Notes under the pieces: generated by a model
Seen by the model: only the letters and a program-made list of their open reading frames with translations
Told to the model about the DNA's origin: nothing
Database searches by the model: none
From: Azospirillum endophyticum
GTDB lineage: Bacteria; Pseudomonadota; Alphaproteobacteria; Azospirillales; Azospirillaceae
DNA: 64,000 bases
Assembly (NCBI RefSeq): GCF_016595245.1
Contig: NZ_JAENHM010000087.1
Span: 51,332-115,331 of the forward strand
Reading direction: 5' to 3'
Position numbers and translations under genes: made by a program
Part shown: piece after piece, positions 45,869 to 55,261 of the stretch
Layout: every line of letters starts with the position of its first letter
Numbering within the stretch: position 1 is the first letter of the stretch

Positions 45869-47236
45869 ATGACGCAGGCCCCCATGACGCAAGCCCCCAT
45901 GACGCATGTGCGGCCGCTGCGTTCCACCGCCACCGGTGCGATCCGGGGCGGCATCCGCGTGCCCGGCGACAAGTCGATCTCGCACCGGTCGCTGATGCTG
46001 GGCGCCGTCGCCGTGGGCGAGACGGTGATCCATGGCCTGCTGGAGGGGGAGGATGTCCTGCACACCGCGGCGGCCATGCGCCTGCTGGGGGCCGAGGCGG
46101 AACGGAACGACGAGGGAGTCTGGCGCGTGCGCGGCGTCGGGCTGGGTGCCCTGGCCGAGCCGGCGCAGGTGCTGGACATGGGCAACAGCGGCACCGCCGC
46201 CCGCCTGCTGATCGGGCTGGTCGCCGGCCATCCGATCACCTGCGTGTTCACCGGCGACGCCTCGCTGAACAAGCGGCCGATGGCCCGCGTCACCAAGCCG
46301 CTGGAGGAGATGGGCGCGCGCTTCGTCGGCCGTTCCGGCGGGCGGCTGCCGCTGACCGTGGTCGGCAGCGGCGAACTGGTCCCGATCACCTACCGCCTGC
46401 CGGTGGCCTCCGCCCAGGTGAAGTCGGCGATCCTGCTGGCCGGCCTCAACACCGCCGGCGCCACCACGGTGATCGAGGCGGAGCCGACGCGCGACCACAC
46501 CGAGCTGATGCTGCGCCATTTCGGCGCCACCGTGACCACCGAGCGGCTTGCGGACGGCGCGCTGGCCGTCACCGTCATCGGCCAGCCGGAGCTGACCGGC
46601 CGTACCATCCATGTGCCGGCCGATCCCAGCAGCGCCGCCTTCCCGGTGGTCGCCGCCCTGCTGCGGCCGGGGTCGGATCTGCTGCTGAACGACGTCGGCA
46701 TGAATCCGCGCCGCACCGGCCTCTACGACACGCTGGTGGAGATGGGGGCCGACATCGCCTTCGAGAACCGCCGCGACCAGGCGGGTGAGCCGGTCGCCGA
46801 CCTGCGGGTTCGCCACAGCGCCCTGAAGGGGATCGTGGTGCCGGCCGACCGTGCGCCCAGCATGATCGATGAATATCCGGTCCTGGCCGCCGCCGCCGCC
46901 TGCGCGGAGGGCACCACGGTGATGCTGGGCCTGAAGGAACTGCGGGTGAAGGAAAGCGATCGCCTCGCCATGGTGGCCGAAGGGCTGACCCGTTGCGGCG
47001 TGTCGGTGGAGGTCGGCGCCGACGACAGCCTGACCGTGCACGGCACCGGAAAGCCGCCGAAGGGCGGCGCCACCGTCGCCACCGCCATGGACCATCGCAT
47101 CGCCATGAGCTTCCTGGTGCTGGGCATGGCGACGGAACAGCCGGTGTCGGTCGACGACGGCGCCTTCATCGACACCAGCTTCCCCGGCTTCGTCGGGTTG
47201 ATGAACGGGCTCGGCGCCGCGATCGTGGAGGCGTGA
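45869..47236 (+). CDS. aroA: 3-phosphoshikimate 1-carboxyvinyltransferase (EPSP synthase)
   Basis: Enzyme of 455 residues in the shikimate pathway joining shikimate 3-phosphate and PEP. It resembles the class II (CP4-type) enzymes: GDKSISHRSLMLGA, FTGDASLNKRPMARV, SAQVKSAILLAGLNT, PADPSSAAFPVVAALL, DRAPSMIDEYPVLA and LRVKESDRLAMVA. At the position where CP4 has GNAAT this protein has GNSGT, the Gly expected of glyphosate-sensitive forms. The N terminus repeats MTQAP twice with three in-frame ATGs; GAAGGA supports the first. cmk begins 4 bp after the stop. Confidence 0.95.
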   Translation: MTQAPMTQAPMTHVRPLRSTATGAIRGGIRVPGDKSISHRSLMLGAVAVGETVIHGLLEGEDVLHTAAAMRLLGAEAERNDEGVWRVRGVGLGALAEPAQVLDMGNSGTAARLLIGLVAGHPITCVFTGDASLNKRPMARVTKPLEEMGARFVGRSGGRLPLTVVGSGELVPITYRLPVASAQVKSAILLAGLNTAGATTVIEAEPTRDHTELMLRHFGATVTTERLADGALAVTVIGQPELTGRTIHVPADPSSAAFPVVAALLRPGSDLLLNDVGMNPRRTGLYDTLVEMGADIAFENRRDQAGEPVADLRVRHSALKGIVVPADRAPSMIDEYPVLAAAAACAEGTTVMLGLKELRVKESDRLAMVAEGLTRCGVSVEVGADDSLTVHGTGKPPKGGATVATAMDHRIAMSFLVLGMATEQPVSVDDGAFIDTSFPGFVGLMNGLGAAIVEA

Positions 47237-47240
47237 GGCG

Positions 47241-47939
47241 ATGACGCAGCCGCTATCCAATCAGGACTCTCCGGTGAAGGCGGTGGTCGTCGCCATCGAC
47301 GGGCCGGCAGCCAGCGGCAAGGGCACCCTGTCGCAGCGCATCGCCGACGCCTTCGGCTTCGCCCATCTCGACACCGGCGTGCTGTACCGCGCGGTCGGCG
47401 TGTCGGTCCTGCGGGCCGGCGGCGATCCCGCCGACAATACCGCGGCTGCGCGCGCGGCCTATGAGCTGCACCCCGAACACCCGATCCTGCAGGAGGTGGC
47501 GCTGCGCACCGACGAGGCGGCGCAGGCGGCCAGCAAGGTGGCGGCGGTGCCGGAGGTGCGGGCGGCGCTGCTCGACTTCCAGCGGCGCTTCGCGACGCAT
47601 CCGCCGGGCGGTGCGCCGGGGGCGGTGCTGGACGGGCGCGACATCGGCACGGTGGTCTGCCCCGATGCCCAGGCCAAACTGTTCGTTACCGCTTCGGTGG
47701 AGGTCCGGGCCGAACGGCGACTCAAGGAGTTGCAGAGACGGGGGATTCCGGCTATATCCTCCGATGTCCTGGAGGACATGAAGGCTCGTGATGCGCGTGA
47801 CAGCCAGAGAGCGGTGGCCCCGCTCCGTCCGGCTGTCGACGCTTTTGTGCTTGATACTTCCGCTCTCGATGCCGATCAGGTGTTCTCGATGGCGGTCGCT
47901 CACATCGGCTCCAAGACCGGTCTGAAGCCAGCGGCGTGA
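47241..47939 (+). CDS. cmk: Cytidylate kinase
   Basis: Product of 232 residues that phosphorylates CMP and dCMP. P-loop VVAIDGPAASGKGTLS at about residues 15-30, followed by HLDTGVLYRAV, VLDGRDIGTVVCPDA and a C-terminal DTSALDADQVF. It lies between aroA and rpsA, the classical order, and is probably co-transcribed with aroA. GTGAGGCG precedes the ATG. Confidence 0.96.
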   Translation: MTQPLSNQDSPVKAVVVAIDGPAASGKGTLSQRIADAFGFAHLDTGVLYRAVGVSVLRAGGDPADNTAAARAAYELHPEHPILQEVALRTDEAAQAASKVAAVPEVRAALLDFQRRFATHPPGGAPGAVLDGRDIGTVVCPDAQAKLFVTASVEVRAERRLKELQRRGIPAISSDVLEDMKARDARDSQRAVAPLRPAVDAFVLDTSALDADQVFSMAVAHIGSKTGLKPAA

Positions 47940-48010
47940 CGCCGCGGCTCCGGCGGTCGGAGGCGGCGCGGGCGGGTCTGACCCCCTCCACGGAAAACCA
48001 TCAACCAAGT

Positions 48011-48031
48011 CGCCGGGCGTGGTGCCCGGCG
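48011..48031 (+). promoter_or_regulatory. Stem-loop in the rpsA leader
   Basis: A perfect 8-bp stem, CGCCGGGC paired with GCCCGGCG, with a 5-nt loop, lies 84 nt before the rpsA ATG in the 175-bp cmk-rpsA gap. It may take part in autogenous control by S1 or end cmk transcripts; the sequence alone does not decide. Confidence 0.35.
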
Positions 48032-48114
48032 CGGCGGTTCGGTCGAGGTCCCACCCGTTTTGCCGCGGGCGGAACCGGAACGGGGTCGCTTTCGCGCCAC
48101 CTTTAGGAGTTTCA

Positions 48115-49821
48115 ATGGCACAGTCACTGGCCCGCACGGTCGAAAAGGAAAGCTTCGCGTCTCTGCTTGAAGAGTCGCTGGGCGCGGCCGAGTCGCTCGA
48201 AGGTACGGTCGTCAAGGGACGCGTCGTCGCCGTCGAGAACGACATGGTCACCATCGACGTCGGTCTGAAGTCGGAAGGCCGCGTCGCGCTGAAGGAATTC
48301 GCCGTTGCCGGCCAGCCGCCCGAGCTGAAGGCGGGCGACACCGTCGAGGTCTACCTCGAGAGGATGGAAGACAAGAACGGCGAGGCGATGCTGAGCCGTG
48401 AGAAGGCGAAGCGCGAAGAGGCCTGGGCCCTGCTGGAGAAGTCGTTCAACGACCAGACCCGCGTCACCGGCGTCATCTTCGGCCGCGTCAAGGGCGGCTT
48501 CACGGTCGACCTGTCGGGCGCCGTGGCCTTCCTGCCGGGCAGCCAGGTCGACATCCGTCCGGTCCGCGACATCTCCCCGCTGCTGGGCACCCCGCAGCCG
48601 TTCCAGATCCTGAAGATGGACCGCTCGCGCGGCAACATCGTCGTGTCGCGCCGCGCCGTGCTCGAAGAGAGCCGCGCCGAGGCCCGTTCGGAGCTGGTGG
48701 CCAACCTCAAGGAAGGCCAGATCCTCCAGGGCGTCGTCAAGAACATCACCGACTACGGTGCGTTCGTCGACCTGGGCGGCGTCGATGGCCTGCTGCACGT
48801 CACCGACATCGCGTGGCGCCGCATCAACCATCCGTCGGAAGCCCTGCAGATCGGCCAGACCGTCACGGTCCAGGTCATCCGCTTCAACCCGGAGACCCAG
48901 CGCATCAGCCTCGGCATGAAGCAGCTGGAAGCCGATCCGTGGGAAGGCGTCGAAGCCAAGTACCCGGTCAGCGCCCGGTTCAAGGGCCGCGTCACCAACA
49001 TCACCGACTACGGCGCCTTCGTGGAGCTGGAGCCGGGGATCGAGGGCCTGGTCCACGTCTCGGAAATGTCCTGGACCAAGAAGAACGTCCATCCGGGCAA
49101 GATCGTGTCGACTTCGCAGGAAGTCGAGGTCATGGTCCTGGACGTCGATCCGCAGAAGCGCCGCATCAGCCTCGGCCTGAAGCAGTGCCTGGACAACCCG
49201 TGGGAGACCTTCACCGACAAGTTCGGTCCGGGTACCGAGCTGGAAGGCGAAGTCAAGAACATCACCGAGTTCGGTCTGTTCGTCGGCCTCCCGGGCGACA
49301 TCGACGGCATGGTCCACATGTCCGATCTCGACTGGAACAAGTCGGGTGAAGAGGCGATCGCCGAGTACAAGAAGGGCGACCGCGTCAAGGTCAAGGTTCT
49401 CGACGTCGACGTCGAGAAGGAGCGCATCAGCCTCGGCATCAAGCAGCTGGCCAGCGATCCGTTCGAGTCGGCCACCGCCGGCCTGAAGAAGAACGAAGTC
49501 GTGACCTGCACCGTGACGCAGGTGACGGACGGCGGCATCGAAGTGACCGTCGGCGAGGGCTACACCGGCTTCATCCGCAAGTCGGACCTGTCCCGCGACC
49601 GTTCGGAACAGCGCCCGGACCGTTTCGCCGTCGGCGAGAAGGTCGATGCCAAGGTCACCCAGATCGACCGCGCTTCCCGCCGCATCTCGCTGTCCATCAA
49701 GGCCCGCGAGATGGAGGAAGAGAAGCAGGCGATGGCCGAGTTCGGTTCGTCCGACTCGGGCGCCTCGCTGGGCGACATCCTGGGCGCCGCTCTGAAGCGC
49801 AAGCAGCAGAACGACGAGTGA
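48115..49821 (+). CDS. rpsA: 30S ribosomal protein S1
   Basis: Product of 568 residues with six S1 (OB-fold) repeats at about 35-100, 120-185, 205-272, 290-360, 377-447 and 464-533. Repeats three to five carry the typical G-V-x-NITDYGAFV, GLLHVTDIAWRR and RISLGMKQL signatures. It binds mRNA on the 30S subunit and helps translation initiation. TAGGAG lies 7 nt before the ATG; the frame is open further upstream but without a ribosome site. Strong use of preferred codons fits high expression. Confidence 0.98.
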   Translation: MAQSLARTVEKESFASLLEESLGAAESLEGTVVKGRVVAVENDMVTIDVGLKSEGRVALKEFAVAGQPPELKAGDTVEVYLERMEDKNGEAMLSREKAKREEAWALLEKSFNDQTRVTGVIFGRVKGGFTVDLSGAVAFLPGSQVDIRPVRDISPLLGTPQPFQILKMDRSRGNIVVSRRAVLEESRAEARSELVANLKEGQILQGVVKNITDYGAFVDLGGVDGLLHVTDIAWRRINHPSEALQIGQTVTVQVIRFNPETQRISLGMKQLEADPWEGVEAKYPVSARFKGRVTNITDYGAFVELEPGIEGLVHVSEMSWTKKNVHPGKIVSTSQEVEVMVLDVDPQKRRISLGLKQCLDNPWETFTDKFGPGTELEGEVKNITEFGLFVGLPGDIDGMVHMSDLDWNKSGEEAIAEYKKGDRVKVKVLDVDVEKERISLGIKQLASDPFESATAGLKKNEVVTCTVTQVTDGGIEVTVGEGYTGFIRKSDLSRDRSEQRPDRFAVGEKVDAKVTQIDRASRRISLSIKAREMEEEKQAMAEFGSSDSGASLGDILGAALKRKQQNDE

Positions 49822-49890
49822 TCGCCTGAGGCCGTCCTCCCCTGCGGGACCGTGGGGGAGGGGGTTTCACGATCTCCCGGAAGGGTAAGA

Positions 49891-49924
49891 GAAAGGCCGC
49901 GTCCCGGTTGGGGCGCGGCCTTTC
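49891..49924 (+). terminator. Terminator of rpsA
   Basis: An 11-bp stem, GAAAGGCCGCG paired with CGCGGCCTTTC, extended by a few inner pairs, followed by TTTCTCGT. It lies 70 bp past the stop. Confidence 0.75.
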
Positions 49925-49975
49925 TCGTCGTGGGTGGTCGATGGACGGTCAGGTGCTGCGGTGTCGGGCAAGATC

Positions 49976-50161
49976 GACACGGATGTCACGGATTTGAGCA
50001 CGGATTACACGGATTTTTATCTTGGTGAACGGACGCCCCGCCGACTGGCGAATGTAATCCAAGCCCTGCTTCTGTTGATCGACGAAGCGGCTCTTCATTC
50101 CGCAACTGCTTCGCGACGCCACATCCGTGTAATCCGTGCCTAAATCCGTGACATCCGTGTC
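49976..50161. repeat. Inverted repeat of ATCCGTG-type units
   Basis: Two 39-bp arms (49976-50014 and 50123-50161) are complementary at 37 positions; each is built from repeated CACGGAT/ATCCGTG units. The 108-nt centre is AT-richer and has no convincing gene. Repeats of this kind recur in unrelated bacterial genomes and behave like small non-autonomous elements. It sits in the gap between rpsA and the PRC-barrel gene. Confidence 0.8.
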
Positions 50162-50203
50162 AAACCTTGTGCCCGATCTCCCGAGCTGCCAAGGACCTGC
50201 CGC

Positions 50204-50656
50204 TCACCGCCGCGGTTCCGGGCTGCGGGTCAGCGAGGTGATGCTGTCGTCGTAGCGGAATTCGGGCATGTCGCGGACGCTGGCGGCGGTCACGTCGTGC
50301 AGCCGGATTGCCTCGGTACCGGTGCGGAGGTCGGCCAGCGTCAGGTCGGCCGCGATGTCCTTGCCGCCGAAGCCCAGCAGGCCGCCCGAGTGGATGACGA
50401 TGTATTGGGCCTCGCCCTTGTCGTTGAGGATCACGTCGGTGACGGTGCCGATCTTCGACCCGTCGGCTCCGACGACGTTGCGGTTCATCAACTGGTCGAC
50501 ACTGGGACCGGTCTTGCGCTCCACGGCGGCGCCGACGGCCGGAGTCGACCCATTGATGAAGATGGTCTGGGCGGCGCTCTCCGGCGGAGTCGCCATGCCG
50601 GCCAGCAGTGTCAGCGCGGGCAGCGTGAACCATATCTTGTGGGTGATCTTCAGCAT
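50204..50656 (-). CDS. Secreted PRC-barrel domain protein
   Basis: Product of 150 residues with a signal peptide (cleaved near SAAQ, about residue 30) and a PRC-barrel domain about residues 55-105: DQLMNRNVVGADGSKIGTVT, ILNDKGEAQYIVIHSGG, GGKDIAADL. PRC barrels bind proteins or RNA; exported ones are of unknown role. The start MLKITHKIW gives a normal signal peptide; an ATG 19 codons upstream would spoil it. Confidence 0.8.
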   Translation of the reverse strand: MLKITHKIWFTLPALTLLAGMATPPESAAQTIFINGSTPAVGAAVERKTGPSVDQLMNRNVVGADGSKIGTVTDVILNDKGEAQYIVIHSGGLLGFGGKDIAADLTLADLRTGTEAIRLHDVTAASVRDMPEFRYDDSITSLTRSPEPRR

Positions 50657-51114
50657 GGACGCCTCTCCTCCCCCAAGGACCAGTAGGATCCACCTTGGCT
50701 CCCTGCGTCTCAACCGGACACGCTTGAAATAGTTGCGAGGCGGTGGGCCATACCCCTCCTCCGTGTCGGTCCGCTGTCGGTCCGCTGTCGTGCCGGTGGC
50801 GACTCGGGACTGTGCCTCGGCGGCTTTTCGAGTCGCCCCTTTGAGTCCGCCAGCATCGCTTCGAGTCGCCGTTCAGCGAATCGGTGGTGTGTGCGATGGG
50901 GCACAGGCAACAAGATGTTGATTTTCGCCGCAAGGAAGCTCTGGTGGTCCGGTGCGTTTTGCGCTCTAATCGAACGGTGCCGCGCTCCTCTCCGGCTTCG
51001 GCGGCCATCCGAGTGCCGACAGTCAGTGCCTCTCGGCCGCGATGCGGCCCAATGCCGCCGCTTCAAAAAATTCCTTGGCAGGCGGGAACAGGATCCCCGG
51101 TGACGGGTTGAACA
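50657..51114. other. Gene-free stretch with short repeats
   Basis: No convincing ORF. GTCGGTCCGCT occurs twice in tandem at 50764-50785. CGAGTCGCC occurs at 50829-50837 and 50862-50870, and inverted at 50798-50806. The stretch holds the promoter of the PRC-barrel gene and probably distal sequences of nrdJ. Confidence 0.45.
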
Positions 51115-51152
51115 CCACAAGATCAAGGTTTTGAGGGGTTCGGTGATGTCAA

Positions 51153-51168
51153 CCACAATATCTAGCAG
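51153..51168 (+). promoter_or_regulatory. NrdR box upstream of nrdJ
   Basis: CCACAATATCTAGCAG fits the NrdR box (core CwATATnTwG) closely. A weaker copy, CCACAAGATCAAGGTT, lies at 51115-51130. The distance to the nrdJ ATG is 253 bp. No cobalamin riboswitch pattern is seen between. Confidence 0.6.
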
Positions 51169-51421
51169 AGTGGGGCTTGCTTGCCCCGGTCACGCTGGCT
51201 AGGATGCCACCCACGTGACCCGGCCGTCGAAGCGGCGGCCCCGGTCCCGGCGAGGATAGCGGCGACGGCGCGCAGTCGGGCATGAGGCCCCTGCCGTACG
51301 GCGCCCTGTCCGTTGCCGGAACCGGGTGACGGCGAGAGCCGCCAGCCGCTTTTCGGGATGGGTCGCACCATATTTCATTCGAGCCCGCCGCGGCGGGCTC
51401 CAAGCAGGGGACAGTCTCATC

Positions 51422-54400
51422 ATGCGGATCGAGCGTCGTTTCACGCACGAAGGTCAGGACGCCTACGCCAGCCTCGGCTTCCGCCAGGCGACCAGCGAGA
51501 TCCGCAACCCGGATGGGACGATCGTCTTCCAGCAGACCGGCATCGAGGTGCCGGACAACTTCTCCCAGGTCGCCAGCGACATCCTGGCCCAGAAGTATTT
51601 CCGCAAGGCCGGCGTTCCCGCCGCGCTCCGCGCCGTCGAGGAGAACACCGTTCCGTCCTGGCTGTGGCGCAAGGAAGCCGACCAGGAAAAGCTCGCCGCC
51701 CTGCCGAAGGAGAAGCGCTTCGTCGGTGAGAACTCGGCGCGCCAGGTCTTCGACCGTCTGGCCGGCACCTGGACCTATTGGGGCTGGAAGGGCGGCTATT
51801 TCGACACCGAGGCCGATGCCCGCACCTTCTTCGACGAGATGCGCTTCATGCTGGCCGCCCAGATGGCGGCGCCGAACAGCCCGCAGTGGTTCAACACCGG
51901 CCTGCACTGGGCCTACGGCATCGACGGCCCGAGCCAGGGTCACTTCTACGTCGATTTCAAGACCGGCCTGCTGACCTCGTCCGCCTCGGCCTACGAGCAC
52001 CCGCAGCCGCACGCCTGCTTCATCCAGTCCGTCGCCGACGACCTCGTCAACGAGGGCGGCATCATGGACCTGTGGGTGCGTGAGGCCCGCCTGTTCAAGT
52101 ACGGCTCGGGCACCGGCTCCAACTTCTCCAAGCTGCGCGGCGAGGGCGAGAAGCTGGCCGGCGGCGGCAAGTCGTCGGGCCTGATGAGCTTCCTGAAGAT
52201 CGGCGACCGCGCGGCCGGCGCCATCAAGTCCGGCGGCACCACCCGCCGGGCGGCCAAGATGGTCACGGTGGACATGGACCATCCGGACATCGAAGGCTAC
52301 ATCGACTGGAAGGTGAACGAGGAGCAGAAGGTCGCGGCGCTGGTGACCGGCTCCCGCATCTGCCAGAAGCATCTGGTCGAGGTGATGGCCGCCGCCCAGA
52401 AGGGCCTCGACCCGAAGGAGAACAAGGAGCTCAAGAAGGCGATCCTTGCCGCCCGCAAGGATCAGGTGTCGGAGAACTACATCCAGCGCGTGATCCAGTT
52501 CGCCGGCCAGGGCTTCACCTCGATCGAGTTCAAGACCTACAACACCGATTGGGATTCGGAGGCCTACCTGACGGTCTCGGGCCAGAACTCCAACAACTCG
52601 GTGCGCGTCTCCAACGAGTTCGTGCAGGCGGTTCTGGACGATGCCGACTGGAACCTGATCGGCCGCACCACCGGCAAGGTGGTGAAGACCGTCCGTGCCC
52701 GCGACCTGTGGGACAAGGTCGGCTATGCCGCCTGGGCCTGCGCCGATCCGGGCGTGCAGTTCGACAGCACCATCAACGAGTGGCACACCTGCCCGGCCTC
52801 GGGGCGCATCAACGCCTCGAACCCGTGCTCGGAATACATGTTCCTCGACGACACCGCCTGCAATCTGGCGTCGCTGAACCTGATGTCGTTCCGTCTGAAG
52901 GACGGTTCCTTCGACGTCGAGGCGTTCGAGCATGCCTGCCGGCTGTGGACCATCGTGCTGGAAATCTCCGTGCTGATGGCGCAGTTCCCGTCGAAGGAAA
53001 TCGCCCAGCTCTCCTACGAGTTCCGCACGCTCGGCCTCGGCTTCGCCAATCTCGGCGGCCTGCTGATGGCGTCCGGCCTGTCCTACGACTCGGATGAGGG
53101 CCGCGCCTATTGCGCCGGCATCTCCGCCGTGATGACTGGCGTCGCCTATGCCACCTCGGCCGAGATGGCGCAGGAGCTGGGCACCTTCCCAGGCTTCGAG
53201 GCCAACCGCGACCACATGCTGCGGGTCATCCGCAACCACCGCCGCGCCGCCAACGGCGAGATGAACGGCTATGAGGGGCTGGCGGTCGAGCCGGTGCCCT
53301 TCGTCGCCGACCTCTGCCCCGACCAGGATCTGGCGCTCGCCGCCGTCCGCGTGTGGGACGAGGCGCTGGAACTGGGCGAGGCGCACGGCTTCCGCAACGC
53401 CCAGGCCACCGTGGTCGCCCCGACCGGCACCATCGGCCTGGTGATGGACTGCGACACCACCGGTATCGAGCCCGACTTCGCCCTGGTGAAGTTCAAGAAG
53501 CTGGCCGGCGGCGGCTACTTCAAGATCGTCAACCGGCTGGTGCCGGAGGCGCTGAAGACGCTCGGCTACACCCCGGACCAGATCGAGCAGATCGCGCTCT
53601 ATGCGGTCGGCCACGGCACGCTGAAGACCGCCCCCGGCGTGAACCACGAGTCGCTGAAGGCCAAGGGCTTCACCGCCGAGCTGCTGGAGCGGCTCGAGGG
53701 CAACCTCGCCACCGCCTTCGACATCAAGTTCGTCTTCAACCGCTGGACCATCGGTGCCGACTTCTGCACCCAGACGCTGGGCATCCCGGCCGAGACGCTG
53801 GACGCCCCGGGCTTCGACCTGCTGAGCCACATCGGCTTCACCAAGGCGCAGATCGAGCAGGCCAACACCTTCTGCTGCGGCGCGATGACGCTGGAAGGCG
53901 CTCCCTTCCTCAAGGACGAGCACCTCTCGGTGTTCGACTGCGCCAACCCCTGCGGCCGCATCGGCAAGCGTTTCCTGTCCTGGGAATCGCACATCACGAT
54001 GATGGCGGCGGCGCAGCCCTTCATCTCCGGCGCCATCTCCAAGACCATCAACATGCCGAACACGGCGACGGTCGAGGAGTGCAAGGACGCCTACCTGATG
54101 TCCTGGCGCCTGGGCCTGAAGGCCAACGCGCTCTACCGCGACGGCTCCAAGCTGAGCCAGCCGCTGCAGGCCGCCCTGCTCGACGACGAGGAGGATGGCG
54201 AGGCGATCGAGGCGGTGATCGAGGCGCCGGCCGCCGCCCGCGCCCAGATGATCACCGAACGCATCGTCGAGAAGGTGATCGAGCGGGTGGTCGAGCGGAA
54301 GAGCAGCTCGCGCGAGCGCCTGCCGCACCGCCGCAAGGGCTACACCCAGAAGGCCAATGTCGGCGGCCACAAGGTGTACCTGCGCACCGGCGAGTATGAG

Positions 54401-55174
54401 GACGGCCGCCTGGGCGAGATCTTCATCGACATGCACAAGGAAGGCGCCGCCTTCCGGTCGCTGATGAACAACTTCGCCATCGCGGTATCGATCGGCCTCC
54501 AGTACGGCGTGCCGCTCGAGGAGTTCGTGGAGGCCTTCACCTTCACGCGCTTCGAGCCGTCGGGCATGGTGACCGGCAACGACACCATCAAGATGGCGAC
54601 CTCGGTCATCGACTACATCTTCCGCGAGATCGCCATCTCCTACCTGAACCGCACCGATCTGGCGCACGCCACGCCGGAGGATCTCGTGCCCTTCACGGTC
54701 GGCAGCGGCGACAAGCAGGGTGACCTGCCGGATACCCAGGTGCAGCCGGCCGATATCGTCCGCCGCATCGCCTCGACCGGCTATGTCCGCAACAACCTGC
54801 GCGTCCTGCATGGTGGGCAGACGGGCGGGCAGACCCAGCGCGCCAGCGCCGCGGCGGCTTTCGCCGCCACCGGCACCGACACGGCGGCGGTGAGCGTGAC
54901 CGCCTCGGCCGGCACGCAGGCGTCGGCCCAGGCTGCCATGTCGGCCAGCCCGGCGGTCGCCGCCGCCACCGCCCAGGGCCATGTCGTCGTCGCCGCGGCC
55001 ACCGGCACCGCCTATGGCGGCAGCACCAGCGACCAGCGTTTCGACCGCATCCGCGAGGCCCGCGCCCGTGGCTACGAGGGCGATCCCTGCGGCGAATGCG
55101 GCAACATGACCCTGGTCCGCAACGGCACCTGCCTGAAGTGCGACAGCTGCGGGTCGACCACCGGCTGCAGCTGA
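51422..55174 (+). CDS. nrdJ: B12-dependent (class II) ribonucleotide reductase
   Basis: Enzyme of 1250 residues that makes deoxynucleotides using adenosylcobalamin, independent of oxygen. Catalytic features: N-terminal PNSPQWFNTG, QPHACFIQSV with an active-site Cys, GSGTGSNFSKLR, the NPCSEYMF motif holding the Asn-Cys-Glu triad, and PTGTIGLVMDCDTTGIEP. The C-terminal part has a coiled linker, an Ala-rich stretch (about 1135-1200) and a zinc ribbon CGECGN ... CLKCDSCG. The start MRIERRFTHEGQDAY is used; upstream in-frame sequence is not family-like. An NrdR box lies upstream. Confidence 0.96.
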   Translation: MRIERRFTHEGQDAYASLGFRQATSEIRNPDGTIVFQQTGIEVPDNFSQVASDILAQKYFRKAGVPAALRAVEENTVPSWLWRKEADQEKLAALPKEKRFVGENSARQVFDRLAGTWTYWGWKGGYFDTEADARTFFDEMRFMLAAQMAAPNSPQWFNTGLHWAYGIDGPSQGHFYVDFKTGLLTSSASAYEHPQPHACFIQSVADDLVNEGGIMDLWVREARLFKYGSGTGSNFSKLRGEGEKLAGGGKSSGLMSFLKIGDRAAGAIKSGGTTRRAAKMVTVDMDHPDIEGYIDWKVNEEQKVAALVTGSRICQKHLVEVMAAAQKGLDPKENKELKKAILAARKDQVSENYIQRVIQFAGQGFTSIEFKTYNTDWDSEAYLTVSGQNSNNSVRVSNEFVQAVLDDADWNLIGRTTGKVVKTVRARDLWDKVGYAAWACADPGVQFDSTINEWHTCPASGRINASNPCSEYMFLDDTACNLASLNLMSFRLKDGSFDVEAFEHACRLWTIVLEISVLMAQFPSKEIAQLSYEFRTLGLGFANLGGLLMASGLSYDSDEGRAYCAGISAVMTGVAYATSAEMAQELGTFPGFEANRDHMLRVIRNHRRAANGEMNGYEGLAVEPVPFVADLCPDQDLALAAVRVWDEALELGEAHGFRNAQATVVAPTGTIGLVMDCDTTGIEPDFALVKFKKLAGGGYFKIVNRLVPEALKTLGYTPDQIEQIALYAVGHGTLKTAPGVNHESLKAKGFTAELLERLEGNLATAFDIKFVFNRWTIGADFCTQTLGIPAETLDAPGFDLLSHIGFTKAQIEQANTFCCGAMTLEGAPFLKDEHLSVFDCANPCGRIGKRFLSWESHITMMAAAQPFISGAISKTINMPNTATVEECKDAYLMSWRLGLKANALYRDGSKLSQPLQAALLDDEEDGEAIEAVIEAPAAARAQMITERIVEKVIERVVERKSSSRERLPHRRKGYTQKANVGGHKVYLRTGEYEDGRLGEIFIDMHKEGAAFRSLMNNFAIAVSIGLQYGVPLEEFVEAFTFTRFEPSGMVTGNDTIKMATSVIDYIFREIAISYLNRTDLAHATPEDLVPFTVGSGDKQGDLPDTQVQPADIVRRIASTGYVRNNLRVLHGGQTGGQTQRASAAAAFAATGTDTAAVSVTASAGTQASAQAAMSASPAVAAATAQGHVVVAAATGTAYGGSTSDQRFDRIREARARGYEGDPCGECGNMTLVRNGTCLKCDSCGSTTGCS

Positions 55175-55219
55175 GCCCTCGGACGGCTCGCCGCCTGGGA
55201 ATGTCTCGACGGGGTTGAG

Positions 55220-55252
55220 GGGAGGGAGCGGGAAACTGCTTCCTCCCTTTTG
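55220..55252 (+). terminator. Terminator of nrdJ
   Basis: A 10-bp stem, GGGAGGGAGC paired with GCTTCCTCCC (one wobble), 8-nt loop, followed by TTTTGCTT, 45 bp past the stop. Confidence 0.75.
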
Positions 55253-55261
55253 CTTGCGTAC

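Noticed and set aside
49934..50143. A 69-codon plus-strand frame after rpsA
   Set aside because: It reads through the left arm of the inverted repeat (TDVTDLSTDYTDF) and has no family match or ribosome site.
49976..50161. Repeated ATCCGTG units as a CRISPR array
   Set aside because: Units are too short, spacers are not unique or equal, the arms are inverted copies and no cas genes are present.
51169..51421. Cobalamin riboswitch ahead of the B12-dependent reductase
   Set aside because: No B12-box-like sequence or characteristic fold was found; only small hairpins such as GGGGCTTGCTTGCCCC.
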